Positions 26,373 through 34,125 of a stretch of DNA of 64,000 nt are shown here, in pieces. A program made the position numbers and the translations under genes. Origin of the DNA: Streptomyces endocoffeicus (GTDB lineage Bacteria; Actinomycetota; Actinomycetes; Streptomycetales; Streptomycetaceae); NCBI RefSeq assembly GCF_016741935.1, contig NZ_JAERRG010000001.1:1-64000 (forward strand). The letters are read 5' to 3'. The notes beneath the pieces were generated by a model. That model did not search any database and had not been told where the DNA came from. It was given only the letters and a program-made list of their open reading frames with translations. The stretch's first letter is position 1. The number at the start of each line of letters is the position of its first letter.

Positions 26373-27251
26373 TCAGACGGTTGAGGCGATGATGTGTGCC
26401 ACTGCTTGGGATGCCGGCTGCAGCTCACCGTGACGTTGCCCCAGTACCAGGTCCAGCTGTGGCGGATCAATCAGTTCCGCATACCGGACGCCTGCGAGGT
26501 TCAGGGCCATCACCGGATGTGGCACCACGGAGACGCCAATGCCTGCCGCCACGAAGTTGACGAGGGTTGCTGTCTCGGCCACTTCGACGATGTCCACGGG
26601 AGTGAATCCCGCGGCCCTGCAAGCCTCGATGACCGTGGCGTGGACGGCCGAGCGCCGACCGGACGGGTGCAGGACGAAGACGTCGTCGCGCAGGTCGGCG
26701 ATGTTGATGCTTCCGACGTCCGCGAGCCGGTGGTCTGTCGGCAGGACTACCACCAGCCGCTCCGTGCGGAGTCTCGACACCGCGAGTCCGCTCTCCGGAC
26801 CCGGATCGCGCATGACGGCGAGGTCCAGCTCCGATGCGAGGAGCGCGGCGGAGAGGGCCGGGCTCAGCTGCTCACCGCGCAGTTCGAGTGTGATGCCTGG
26901 CAGATGGGCGCGAACGCGGCGCGACAGGGTCGGCAACAGATCGTAGGTCGCCGTCCCGACGAATCCGACGGACACCTTCCCGATGCCGCCCGCCTGAACG
27001 TGGCGCACCTCGTCCGCGGCCCGGTCGACCTCCGCGAGGATGACCTTGGCGCGCTCCAGCAGCCGCACACCAGCGGGAGTGAGTTCGACACTGCGGGTCG
27101 TACGACGGAAGAGGGGCGCTCCCAGCTCACGTTCGAGCCGCTTGACCTGCTGCGACACCGCTGGCTGCGCGAGATGGAGTTGCTCGGCGGCCCGGCCGAA
27201 CCCGCCGGAGGTCGCGACGGCGACGAACGATCGAAGCTCACGTAGTTCCAT
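26373..27251 (-). CDS. LysR-family regulator of the 3-oxoadipate genes
   Basis: A 292-residue LTTR. The helix-turn-helix lies at residues 3-60 (F-G-R-A-A-E-Q-L-H-L-A-Q-P-A-V-S-Q-Q-V-K-R-L-E), followed by a periplasmic-binding-protein-like effector domain. CatM, BenM and CatR of aromatic catabolism are close relatives in layout. It is divergent from the thiolase with a 46-70 base AT-rich gap containing an inverted repeat. It probably activates the thiolase and CoA-transferase genes in response to a pathway acid such as muconate or 3-oxoadipate. Confidence 0.9.
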   Translation of the reverse strand: MELRELRSFVAVATSGGFGRAAEQLHLAQPAVSQQVKRLERELGAPLFRRTTRSVELTPAGVRLLERAKVILAEVDRAADEVRHVQAGGIGKVSVGFVGTATYDLLPTLSRRVRAHLPGITLELRGEQLSPALSAALLASELDLAVMRDPGPESGLAVSRLRTERLVVVLPTDHRLADVGSINIADLRDDVFVLHPSGRRSAVHATVIEACRAAGFTPVDIVEVAETATLVNFVAAGIGVSVVPHPVMALNLAGVRYAELIDPPQLDLVLGQRHGELQPASQAVAHIIASTV

Positions 27252-27259
27252 GCATCTAG

Positions 27260-27285
27260 ATAATAAATGAGATTCAATTTACTAT
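27260..27285. promoter_or_regulatory. AT-rich inverted repeat, candidate LysR site
   Basis: ATAATAAAT (27260-27268) and ATTTACTAT (27277-27285) are inverted copies with 8 of 9 matches and an 8-bp spacer. They lie in a short AT-rich island between the divergent LysR and thiolase genes. It fits an LTTR recognition site and promoter region. Confidence 0.6.
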
Positions 27286-27297
27286 TGGACACAATGA

Positions 27298-28503
27298 GTG
27301 ACGGTATCTAGCGTCAGTGATGTGACTTACAGCTACATCTTTGCCGCTGACAGAACCCCGTTCGGTCGTTTGGGAGGCGCGCTCTCGGGCGTGCGGCCAG
27401 ACAACCTGGCCGCGGCCGTGCTCACCTCCGTCCTCGCGAAGGTCCCCGCCCTCGACCCGGCCGCCGTCGACGACGTGGTGTGGGGCTGCGCCAACCAGGC
27501 GGGAGAGGACAACCGCAACGTGGGCCGCATGGCCGCGCTTCTCGCCGGGCTCCCGACCTCGGTGGCCGCAGTGACCGTGAACCGCTTGTGCGGTTCGTCG
27601 CTCGACGCGGTGATCGCCGCGTCACGGACCTTGGAGACCGGCGACGCGGAGGTTGTCGTCGCCGGCGGTGTGGAGTCGATGAGCCGAGCGCCGTGGGTGC
27701 TGCCCAAGCCCGAGCGGGCCTTCCCGGCCGGCAACACGACCGCATACTCCACGACCCTCGGGTGGAGACTCGTCAACGACAGGATGCCGACGGCCTGGAC
27801 GGTGTCGCTCGGCGAGGCGAACGAGGCGCTCGGCGACAGGCTCGCGATCAGCCGTGAACGGCAGGACGCCTTCGCCGCCAGGTCCCATCGCCTCGCGCAC
27901 CAGGCATGGGAGGACTGCTTCTACGCCAACCTGGTCACCCCGGTCCCCGGAACGACGCTCGACCGGGACGAGTGCATCCGCGCGGACTCCACCCCCGACA
28001 GCCTCGCGAAGCTCCGCTCCGCTTTCCGCACAGGCGGAACCATCACTGCGGGGAACGCGTCGCCGCTCAACGACGGTGCCTCCGCCGTCGTCATCGGGAC
28101 CGAGAAGGCTGCCGGCGTCATCGGCACGACACCCATCGCCCGGATCGCCAGCCGTGGCGTGCACGCGCTCGACCCCCAGGACTTCGGGATTGCTCCCGTC
28201 GAGGCCGCCAACAAGGCCCTCAAGCGCGCGGGCATCGGATGGGGCGACATCGGTGCCATCGAGCTCAACGAGGCTTTCGCGGTGCAGGCGATCGCCTGCG
28301 TCGACGCATGGGGCGTCGACCCGGGGCTGGTGAATGCACGCGGCGGCGCGATCGCCCTCGGGCACCCCCTGGGTGCCTCTGGCGGACGCGTCCTCGCCAC
28401 CCTCGCCGAGCGGCTGCGGGCGACGAACCAGCGGTGGGGTGTGGCGGCGATCTGTATCGGCGTAGGCCAGGGACTGGCCGTGGTCCTGGAGAACGTGTCA
28501 TGA
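27298..28503 (+). CDS. pcaF: 3-oxoadipyl-CoA thiolase
   Basis: A thiolase of about 400 residues that splits 3-oxoadipyl-CoA into succinyl-CoA and acetyl-CoA. The nucleophilic Cys is in V-N-R-L-C-G-S-S-L-D. The catalytic His is in A-L-G-H-P-L-G-A-S-G-G and the second Cys in C-I-G-V-G-Q-G. The start is uncertain: GTG at 27298 or GTG at 27322. The latter gives V-T-Y-S-Y-I-F-A-A-D-R-T-P-F-G, matching usual family starts, but neither has a clear ribosome site. The stop overlaps the CoA-transferase A start by 4 bases. The name rests on the linkage to both CoA-transferase subunits. Confidence 0.88.
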   Translation: MTVSSVSDVTYSYIFAADRTPFGRLGGALSGVRPDNLAAAVLTSVLAKVPALDPAAVDDVVWGCANQAGEDNRNVGRMAALLAGLPTSVAAVTVNRLCGSSLDAVIAASRTLETGDAEVVVAGGVESMSRAPWVLPKPERAFPAGNTTAYSTTLGWRLVNDRMPTAWTVSLGEANEALGDRLAISRERQDAFAARSHRLAHQAWEDCFYANLVTPVPGTTLDRDECIRADSTPDSLAKLRSAFRTGGTITAGNASPLNDGASAVVIGTEKAAGVIGTTPIARIASRGVHALDPQDFGIAPVEAANKALKRAGIGWGDIGAIELNEAFAVQAIACVDAWGVDPGLVNARGGAIALGHPLGASGGRVLATLAERLRATNQRWGVAAICIGVGQGLAVVLENVS

Positions 28504-29168
28504 CGACCATCTGCACAAGCACCCAGGAGGCACTCTCCGGCATCGCCGACGGCGCGACCGTGCTCGTCGGCGGATTCGGGATGGCCGGAATGCCCGTCCA
28601 TCTCCTCGACGCCCTCATCGACGCCGGCCCGCGCGATTTGACCATCGTGTCGAACAACGCCGGAAACGGTGACACGGGGCTGGCGGCGCTGCTTTCGAAG
28701 GGCAGGGTCCGCAAGGTCGTCTGTTCCTTCCCCCGGCAGAGCGACTCGTGGGTCTTCGACGACCTCTACCACCGTGGCTTGGTGGAACTCGAAGTCGTCC
28801 CCCAGGGAACCCTCGCCGAACGGATACGTGCCGCGGGAGCCGGCATCGGCGCGTTCTACTGCCCCACCGGCGCCGGCACGATACTCGCAGAGGGAAAAGA
28901 GACCCGCGAACTCGGCGGCAGGACCCATGTCCTGGAGTACCCGCTCGCCGGCGACATCGCCCTGATCGGCGCGCATATCGCCGACCGGATGGGCAACCTC
29001 GTCTACCGCAAAACCGCCCGCAACTTTGGGCCTGTCATGGCGACGGCCGCGACAACGACCATCGTCCAGGTGGAGCGCATCGTCGCCACCGGCGAACTCG
29101 ACCCCGAAACGATCATCACCCCGTCGATCTTCGTCGACCGGGTCGTCGCCGTCGGAGACCACCAGTGA
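28500..29168 (+). CDS. pcaI: 3-oxoadipate CoA-transferase subunit A
   Basis: A 222-residue family I CoA-transferase alpha subunit. G-G-F-G-M-A-G-M-P is the glycine-rich CoA-binding start. S-N-N-A-G, F-Y-C-P-T-G-A-G-T and Y-P-L-A-G-D-I-A-L-I are conserved. With the beta subunit it moves CoA from succinyl-CoA to 3-oxoadipate. It overlaps both neighbours by 4 bases. Confidence 0.9.
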   Translation: MTTICTSTQEALSGIADGATVLVGGFGMAGMPVHLLDALIDAGPRDLTIVSNNAGNGDTGLAALLSKGRVRKVVCSFPRQSDSWVFDDLYHRGLVELEVVPQGTLAERIRAAGAGIGAFYCPTGAGTILAEGKETRELGGRTHVLEYPLAGDIALIGAHIADRMGNLVYRKTARNFGPVMATAATTTIVQVERIVATGELDPETIITPSIFVDRVVAVGDHQ

Positions 29169-29833
29169 CCACCACCACGCCCACACCGAGCACTGATCGC
29201 CCGCGCACCAAGGCCCAGATCGCAGCAGCTGTCGCCGAGGACATCCCTGCCGGCTCGTACGTCAACCTCGGCATCGGGCAGCCGACGCTCGTCGCCGACC
29301 ACATTCGCGCCGACGCCGGTGTCATCCTCCACACCGAGAACGGCATGCTGAACATGGGCAGGGCCGCGGCCGGGGACGAGGTAGACCCCGATCTCATCAA
29401 CGCCGGCAAGGTTCCCGTGACCGAACCCGCCGGCGCCTCCTACTTCCACCACGCCGACTCCTTCGCCATGATGCGCGGCGGTCACCTCGACATTTGCGTC
29501 CTCGGCGCGTTCCAGGTCGCGGCCAACGGCGACCTGGCCAACTGGCACACCGGCGCACCCGACGCCATTCCCGCGGTGGGCGGCGCCATGGATCTGGCGA
29601 TCGGCGCCAAGAGGCTGTTCGTGATGATGACGCTCCTCACGAAGCAGGGCACACCCAAGCTCGTACCGGCCTGCACCTACCCCCTGACCGGGCTTGCGTG
29701 CGTCGACCGGATCTACACGGACCTAGCGACCTTCGCGGTCTCCCCGGACGGCGTGGAGGTCCTGTCGGTGCACGGCACGACGTTCGCCGATCTGCGAGCG
29801 CTCCTCGACGTTCCCCTCGTCGACGCCCGCTGA
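29165..29833 (+). CDS. pcaJ: 3-oxoadipate CoA-transferase subunit B
   Basis: A 222-residue beta subunit of a family I CoA-transferase. The catalytic Glu lies in L-H-T-E-N-G-M-L-N-M-G. L-G-I-G-Q-P-T-L-V and G-G-A-M-D-L-A-I-G-A-K are typical. The GTG start overlaps subunit A (GTGA). It ends the three-gene operon and is followed by a hairpin. None of the earlier steps of the protocatechuate or catechol branches is in the window, so 3-oxoadipate must come from elsewhere. Confidence 0.9.
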   Translation: MTTTTPTPSTDRPRTKAQIAAAVAEDIPAGSYVNLGIGQPTLVADHIRADAGVILHTENGMLNMGRAAAGDEVDPDLINAGKVPVTEPAGASYFHHADSFAMMRGGHLDICVLGAFQVAANGDLANWHTGAPDAIPAVGGAMDLAIGAKRLFVMMTLLTKQGTPKLVPACTYPLTGLACVDRIYTDLATFAVSPDGVEVLSVHGTTFADLRALLDVPLVDAR

Positions 29834-29861
29834 CAGTACCCCGGCCCGCACCCGCCTTCGC

Positions 29862-29892
29862 GCCCTGGCTTCCGCACTGCGGACGCCAGGGC
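29862..29892 (+). terminator. Hairpin after the 3-oxoadipate operon
   Basis: GCCCTGGC (29862-29869) pairs with GCCAGGGC (29885-29892), and inside it CCGC pairs with GCGG around an ACT loop. The 12 paired bases lie 29 bases after the pcaJ stop. There is no T-run, as is common in high-GC actinomycetes. Confidence 0.65.
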
Positions 29893-29959
29893 CGGCCACG
29901 TCTGTGCCGTCCGCCCGGGAACGGGGCATGTCCGAATCGGAACCGCTCCAGGTGATCAC

Positions 29960-30490
29960 TGATCTCCATGAACCGAGCGAAGAGCGGCCGTGCCGGTCGA
30001 GGAAGTCGGCCACGACATCATCAACGCCAGGTGGCCTTCGAGCCGTTCGGTGATGAACGCCTCGAACTCCTCCCCGGCGAAGCCCTTGTCGGCGAGGGTT
30101 ACCTGCCCGGCGCGGACGAGGCGATGGTCGCGTTCCAGCAGTGCGGTCATCACCTCCCGCTCGCCGAGCTTGGGGTTCGCCAGGCACCAGGAGACCACAT
30201 GTCCTCGGCGGTGGTGAGCAGATAGAGCCGGAACCCCCAGAAGTAGCGGGAGTGGCTGCGGCAGTAGCCGTATCCGGCGTGACCGGCCAGGCCGGAGCGT
30301 TTGACGGTCTCGCGGGAGGCCGCGCGGGGCAGTGGGGTGGAGTCGATCAGCCGCGGGTCGTCGTGCCAGGTCGGCACCTGCTGGGCCAGGGCCTCGCGCA
30401 CGTGGCTGATCAGCGGGCCGGAGGCGTTGAGCCGCTTGTTGTAGGCGGACTGCTGGGGCAGGTAGCGGATGAGGACACGCCGGCGGACGA
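29960..30490 (-). pseudogene. IS982-family transposase remnant
   Basis: On the minus strand one frame gives L-P-Q-Q-S-A-Y-N-K-R-L-N-A, W-H-D-D-P-R-L-I-D-S-T-P-L-P and A-G-Y-G-Y-C-R-S-H-S-R-Y-F-W-G. Near 30180 it shifts to L-A-N-P-K-L-G-E-R-E-V-M-T-A-L-L-E-R and A-D-K-G-F-A-G-E-E-F. These are the DDE-domain landmarks of IS982 transposases (D-S-T-P, then A-D-K-G). The N-terminal third is missing and the frame is broken, so it is inactive. Confidence 0.8.
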
Positions 30491-30515
30491 GGACATGCGC
30501 TGGGCTTCCGCACTG

Positions 30516-30920
30516 CTGAACCGTCACCCCCGCCCGGGTCGTGGGTCCGGGGAGCGGACAGGAGAGGAAGACGAGGACGATGAGCGCGACCGGGACGCCT
30601 GTCAGGAGGCGTGGCGGGTGCGGGAGCGGGTCTTCGAGGAGTGGCGGGGTGCGGGAGCGGGTCTGCACCGTGCTCGCCGGCTGCTGAGCCCGTTCGGGTT
30701 CCTTGCACCGTGGGCGGCCAACGCGATGGAGCAGCAGGGCGCCCACGTCGCCAGGTTGCAGCGGCAGGCGAGGAAATTGGTCTGCACGGATGACGTCCTC
30801 GAGTACGCGCGAGGCCTCGTGTCTTCGTGGGCCGAGGCCGCCAAAGCAGCCGGACACGCCGAGGGACCCGAGGAAGAGCTGCTCGCGCGCCTGCCCGAGC
30901 AGCGCGAGTGGGCTTTGTGA
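30516..30920 (+). pseudogene. C-terminal fragment of an unrecognised protein
   Basis: An open stretch with actinomycete-like codon use encodes an Arg/Glu-rich helical segment followed by R-L-L-S-P-F-G-F-L-A-P-W-A-A-N-A-M-E-Q-Q-G and V-S-S-W-A-E-A-A-K-A-A-G-H-A-E-G, ending in TGA at 30918. Its 5' end merges into the transposase remnant with no credible start. It looks like the tail of a gene cut by the insertion. I do not recognise the family. Confidence 0.35.
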
Positions 30921-31056
30921 CGAATCGTCAAAGAACGCGCGACCGATGAAGCTGTGAGAAGGCCAGCGGCACACTGCCATCGGTAGCTGTTGAGAGGGCG
31001 GTGTTCCCCGTCCGTCCGCTGTGCCTCTCAGTCGGTCAGGCCGGCGCCCGGGGCCC

Positions 31057-31092
31057 GGGGCCGGACCGCTCGGTGTGTGACGGTCCGGCCCC
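31057..31092 (-). terminator. Terminator hairpin downstream of the flavoprotein gene
   Basis: GGGGCCGGACCG (31057-31068) and CGGTCCGGCCCC (31081-31092) form a perfect 12-bp stem with a 12-base loop. It starts 84 bases past the flavoprotein stop, at the end of the leftward catabolic module. Confidence 0.65.
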
Positions 31093-31175
31093 CGCGGGTG
31101 GACGGCCAGCCGCTGCGAACGAGTCGGAGCACGCGGCCTCGGTGGTGCGTGCCGGCCGTCCTTCGGTCCAGCCGC

Positions 31176-32573
31176 TCAGGGCCGGGCAGCCTGGGCGGCC
31201 TCGCGTCCCGCGATACGGCCGAACACCACGCAGCGCAGAACGGACAAGGCGCCCGGGTACTCCTGGTACCAGACGCCGGTGGCCACCCCGGCGGCGTACA
31301 GGTGGGGAATGGGCGTGCCGCCGGGGGTCAGCACCCGGGCGCGGACGTCCGTGCGGACACCACCGAAGGAGAAGGTGACCGCGGTCTTCACCGGGTACGC
31401 CCGGAACGGGCCTTCGGATAGGGTCCGCGCCCAGTTGGTCTTGTCGATGGCCAGCCCCGTCGTGCGCTTCCCGTCGCATCGCGAGACGTCGAACGTGCCG
31501 TCTTGCACGGCGCTGTTGAACGCCGAGACGGTCGCTTCGAGTTTCTCCGGGTCGAGTCCCAGCCCACGTGCGAGGCCGGGGATCGTGTCGGCCTCCACGG
31601 GGGCGAGGTCCGTCTGGTTGAGGTGCTCAAAGCCGGGGATGGAGAAGGTCTGCGCGTCCCCGATGAAATAGGCCGCGCTGTTCTGGTTCCGCCACACTTC
31701 GAACGCCAGCGACTCGTTGAGTCCTTCGAAGGTGCGGCTTCCCTCGTCGACGAATCGTTCGGCGGCCTTGTTGACGATGATCCCGTAGGGCACCCCGAAG
31801 ATTCCGGCGTCAGGCTTGCTGGACCGGCTGTCGACCAGCTGCACATGGAGCATGTCGAACTGCCCCGCCGTGTCACCGCCGATCTCCGTGATCATCCGGA
31901 GGCCGTCACCGACGTTGTTGCGGACTGCGGGCACCACGGGGACGATCTCCCCGGCGCGCGGGCCGACGTAACGGGTCAGCATCTCGTAGTTGCCCTCGAA
32001 CCCCCCGCAGGCGACGACCACGCTGCCGGCGGAGAGGACGCGCAGGAGCCCGTCAGCGCCCCGGACGAGGACACCGTCGACCCGGCCGGCGCCGTTCAGA
32101 CGCAGCCGTACGGCCTCCGTCTCGTAGTGGAACGAAACGGCCGGATACCGCTCGATCGCCTCTGTCAGCGCCTCGACTATCGCCTGCCCACCGCCGACGG
32201 TGGCCCTGTACGTCGACTCCATGGCGAAACCGGTGGGCGTGTGGTCGAGGGTCACCCCGTGCTTGCCCAGCCAGTCGACCGCCTCTCCGGCGGCTGCCTC
32301 GAGGGTACGGAAGTACGCCTCGTCGACCTCCGGGTGCGAGTCGATGACGCGCTGGATGACATCCGGGTCGACGACCCCTTCGGGGTTGACCATCAGGTTC
32401 GCCCACGAACCCTTGGTCGCTCCTCCGCGCTCCTGTTCGGAGGAACGCTCCACGACGGCGACCGACGGGGACTCTCCCCTCTCGGCTGCGGCCTCGATGA
32501 ATCCGAGCGCTGAGGAAAGGCCCGCCGCGCCGGTTCCGATCACCAACAGGTCAAAATGCGAACGTTCTTCCAC
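31176..32573 (-). CDS. FAD-dependent dehydrogenase (tricarballylate dehydrogenase / fumarate reductase flavoprotein group)
   Basis: A 465-residue flavoprotein. The N-terminal Rossmann motif is L-L-V-I-G-T-G-A-A-G-L-S-S-A. A succinate-dehydrogenase-like capping domain lies in the middle (about 230-350), and the C-terminal flavin segment is H-L-Y-A-A-G-V-A-T-G. TcuA-type tricarballylate dehydrogenases and ketosteroid dehydrogenases share this layout. The GTG at 32573 is chosen because GAGGAGG precedes it by about 6 bases. It probably oxidises or reduces a C=C bond in a carboxylate intermediate of this module. The substrate is not determinable. Confidence 0.82.
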   Translation of the reverse strand: MEERSHFDLLVIGTGAAGLSSALGFIEAAAERGESPSVAVVERSSEQERGGATKGSWANLMVNPEGVVDPDVIQRVIDSHPEVDEAYFRTLEAAAGEAVDWLGKHGVTLDHTPTGFAMESTYRATVGGGQAIVEALTEAIERYPAVSFHYETEAVRLRLNGAGRVDGVLVRGADGLLRVLSAGSVVVACGGFEGNYEMLTRYVGPRAGEIVPVVPAVRNNVGDGLRMITEIGGDTAGQFDMLHVQLVDSRSSKPDAGIFGVPYGIIVNKAAERFVDEGSRTFEGLNESLAFEVWRNQNSAAYFIGDAQTFSIPGFEHLNQTDLAPVEADTIPGLARGLGLDPEKLEATVSAFNSAVQDGTFDVSRCDGKRTTGLAIDKTNWARTLSEGPFRAYPVKTAVTFSFGGVRTDVRARVLTPGGTPIPHLYAAGVATGVWYQEYPGALSVLRCVVFGRIAGREAAQAARP

Positions 32574-32650
32574 GGCGTGCCTCCTCAGCACCTCGGACGA
32601 TGTCGTGGTCTTTCGCTGTAGTCGTGTCGTGGTGGGCGCGGCGGGCAACG

Positions 32651-33478
32651 TCAGCTCCGGTCGACGAAGGCGAACACGCGGGCCGGCCCCGCCGTACCGC
32701 CGACGATCGGCAGGGGGGCGACCACGATCGTCGCTCCCCTGGGCGGCAGGCGATCGACGTTGCGCAGCGATGTCAGGCCGTACTTGTCGGCTCCGAGCAG
32801 GTAGTAGTGGCCGGGTCCGAACTCGCCGGGATCGGGGTCACCTGCCCCGGACTCCCCCGGTTCGGAGGGGCCCGCGCCCATGCTGTCGATCCCCACGGCC
32901 TCGACCCCGTAGCCGCTCACCGCGGGATGGGCCGCCAGCCACTTGGCCCCGTCGATCGAGAGCCCCGGCCAGCCCTTGGGGTCGAGGAACCGCTCCGGAT
33001 CGGAGCCGTACGCGCTCCATCCCGAGCGGAAGATGACCCACGAGCCTGGCTCCAGCGGCCCGTGCTCGTGCTCCCACTCCTCGAAGTGCTCGGCCCCGAG
33101 CAGGAAGGTCTGGTTCTCCGCGACTTCCGCGGTCTTGTCGATCAACGCGACCGGGCCGATCAGCCGGGTCGGAGAGATCTGGTCGACGGCGAGGCCTTCG
33201 CGTCCGCTGATCCAGTGGCGCGGCGCGTCGACGTGGGTTCCGGTGTGCTCGCCCAAGGTCATGTCGCTCCAGGACCAGCCGGGGCCGCGCTCGTCGAAGT
33301 CGCTCACCGGGCGCGTCGTGAAACCGGCGCTCGGAGCGAAGGGCGGCGGCACCGGCACCACCGGTGTTCCGGAGTGGAGCGGGGTGGTCAGGTCGATCAC
33401 TTCGACGGCGCCGGAGGCGATTCCCGCGGTGAAACCGGAGGTAGAGATCACAGCATTCCTTTCCATGGTCGACTCCAT
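32651..33478 (-). CDS. Cyclase-family metal-dependent hydrolase (KynB/isatin hydrolase group)
   Basis: A protein of up to 275 residues of the cyclase family, which includes bacterial kynurenine formamidase and isatin hydrolase. These are metal enzymes that hydrolyse an N-aryl amide or cyclic amide. The metal motif is H-T-G-T-H-V-D-A-P-R-H-W, and V-I-D-L-T-T-P-L-H-S-G-T-P near the start is also typical. The start is ambiguous: two in-frame ATGs lie in a 12-bp tandem repeat (33478 and 33466), and a GTG at 33451 has AAGGA correctly spaced. It could open a lactam or formamide generated by the module's oxygenases. Confidence 0.85.
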   Translation of the reverse strand: MESTMERNAVISTSGFTAGIASGAVEVIDLTTPLHSGTPVVPVPPPFAPSAGFTTRPVSDFDERGPGWSWSDMTLGEHTGTHVDAPRHWISGREGLAVDQISPTRLIGPVALIDKTAEVAENQTFLLGAEHFEEWEHEHGPLEPGSWVIFRSGWSAYGSDPERFLDPKGWPGLSIDGAKWLAAHPAVSGYGVEAVGIDSMGAGPSEPGESGAGDPDPGEFGPGHYYLLGADKYGLTSLRNVDRLPPRGATIVVAPLPIVGGTAGPARVFAFVDRS

Positions 33479-33485
33479 GGTCGAC
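33462..33485. repeat. 12-bp perfect tandem repeat at a gene start
   Basis: TCCATGGTCGAC occurs twice in tandem. On the minus strand each copy carries an ATG in the cyclase reading frame, so the duplication added an extra start codon. It may be an old replication slip. Confidence 0.7.
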
Positions 33486-33498
33486 GGCAGTCGAGTGA

Positions 33499-33924
33499 TT
33501 ATTCCGACGGCAGGTAGGCGTGCGCCTCGACTTCGATGAGCATTCCCGGAGCGAGGAACTCCGCGACATATCCGTGTCCGATGAAACCGCGGTCCGGGAA
33601 GCGTTCGTGGAATATGTCGTTGAGCGGCCCGAAGTTGCCGCGGTCGTTCAGGATCACCCGGATCTCGTAGACGTCGGCGAGCGATCCCCCGGCGTGCTCC
33701 AGGACCTTCTCGATGTTGTCGAAGGTGGTGTTGGCCTGCTCCAGGAAGCTGTCGGGGAGGACGCGGTCGGCCAGTGGACCGCTGAGGTTGGTCAGCGCCG
33801 AGGTTCCTGAGACGAACACCCAGTCGCCGATGCGGACCGCCCGGTCGAAGTGGCCGGCCGGATCCGCCAGGGTCGGCGGGTTCAGCGGGATCACCGTGTG
33901 CTTCTTCATTGTTCCTCGACTCAT
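33499..33924 (-). CDS. RidA-family protein
   Basis: A RidA/YjgF-family protein of about 141 residues. These proteins hydrolyse reactive enamines or imines to ketones and ammonia, or deaminate aminoacrylates and aminomuconates. Visible core: A-V-R-I-G-D-W-V-F-V-S-G-T-S, Q-A-N-T-T-F-D-N-I-E-K-V-L and M-L-I-E-V-E-A-H-A-Y-L. It starts at 33924 or at an ATG at 33909 (both have weak purine-rich sites); the longer upstream frame is unsupported. In the module it would clear an enamine made when a nitrogen ring or amine is oxidised, as RutC does in uracil breakdown. Confidence 0.87.
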   Translation of the reverse strand: MSRGTMKKHTVIPLNPPTLADPAGHFDRAVRIGDWVFVSGTSALTNLSGPLADRVLPDSFLEQANTTFDNIEKVLEHAGGSLADVYEIRVILNDRGNFGPLNDIFHERFPDRGFIGHGYVAEFLAPGMLIEVEAHAYLPSE

Positions 33925-33948
33925 TCTTCTCTCTTTCCGGTCATTGGA

Positions 33949-34007
33949 GCCGATGGTTGCGGCGTGCTGAATTCCGTAAACGGAAGCCGATGGCTTCGAC
34001 GTGTTGA
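33949..34007. promoter_or_regulatory. Direct repeat flanking a small palindrome upstream of the RidA gene
   Basis: Two 22-bp copies, starting GCCGATGG and ending TTGA/CTGA, lie at 33949-33970 and 33986-34007 (18 of 22 matches). Between them, TTCCGTAAACGGAA (33972-33985) is a perfect 5-bp inverted repeat, like IclR-type boxes. The arrangement lies 25-83 bases upstream of the RidA start and probably controls the RidA, cyclase and flavoprotein genes separately from the rest of the module. Confidence 0.5.
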
Positions 34008-34125
34008 GATGATCTCCCGGCGGCCGGGTGTGTTCCACGGTGAAGCGACAGGATCAAAGGCCTGGTTTTTGTGGAAGCGACAACACCTCGGCTGCTCCCC
34101 AACCGGTCTCCGCCGTCGTCCGCCA

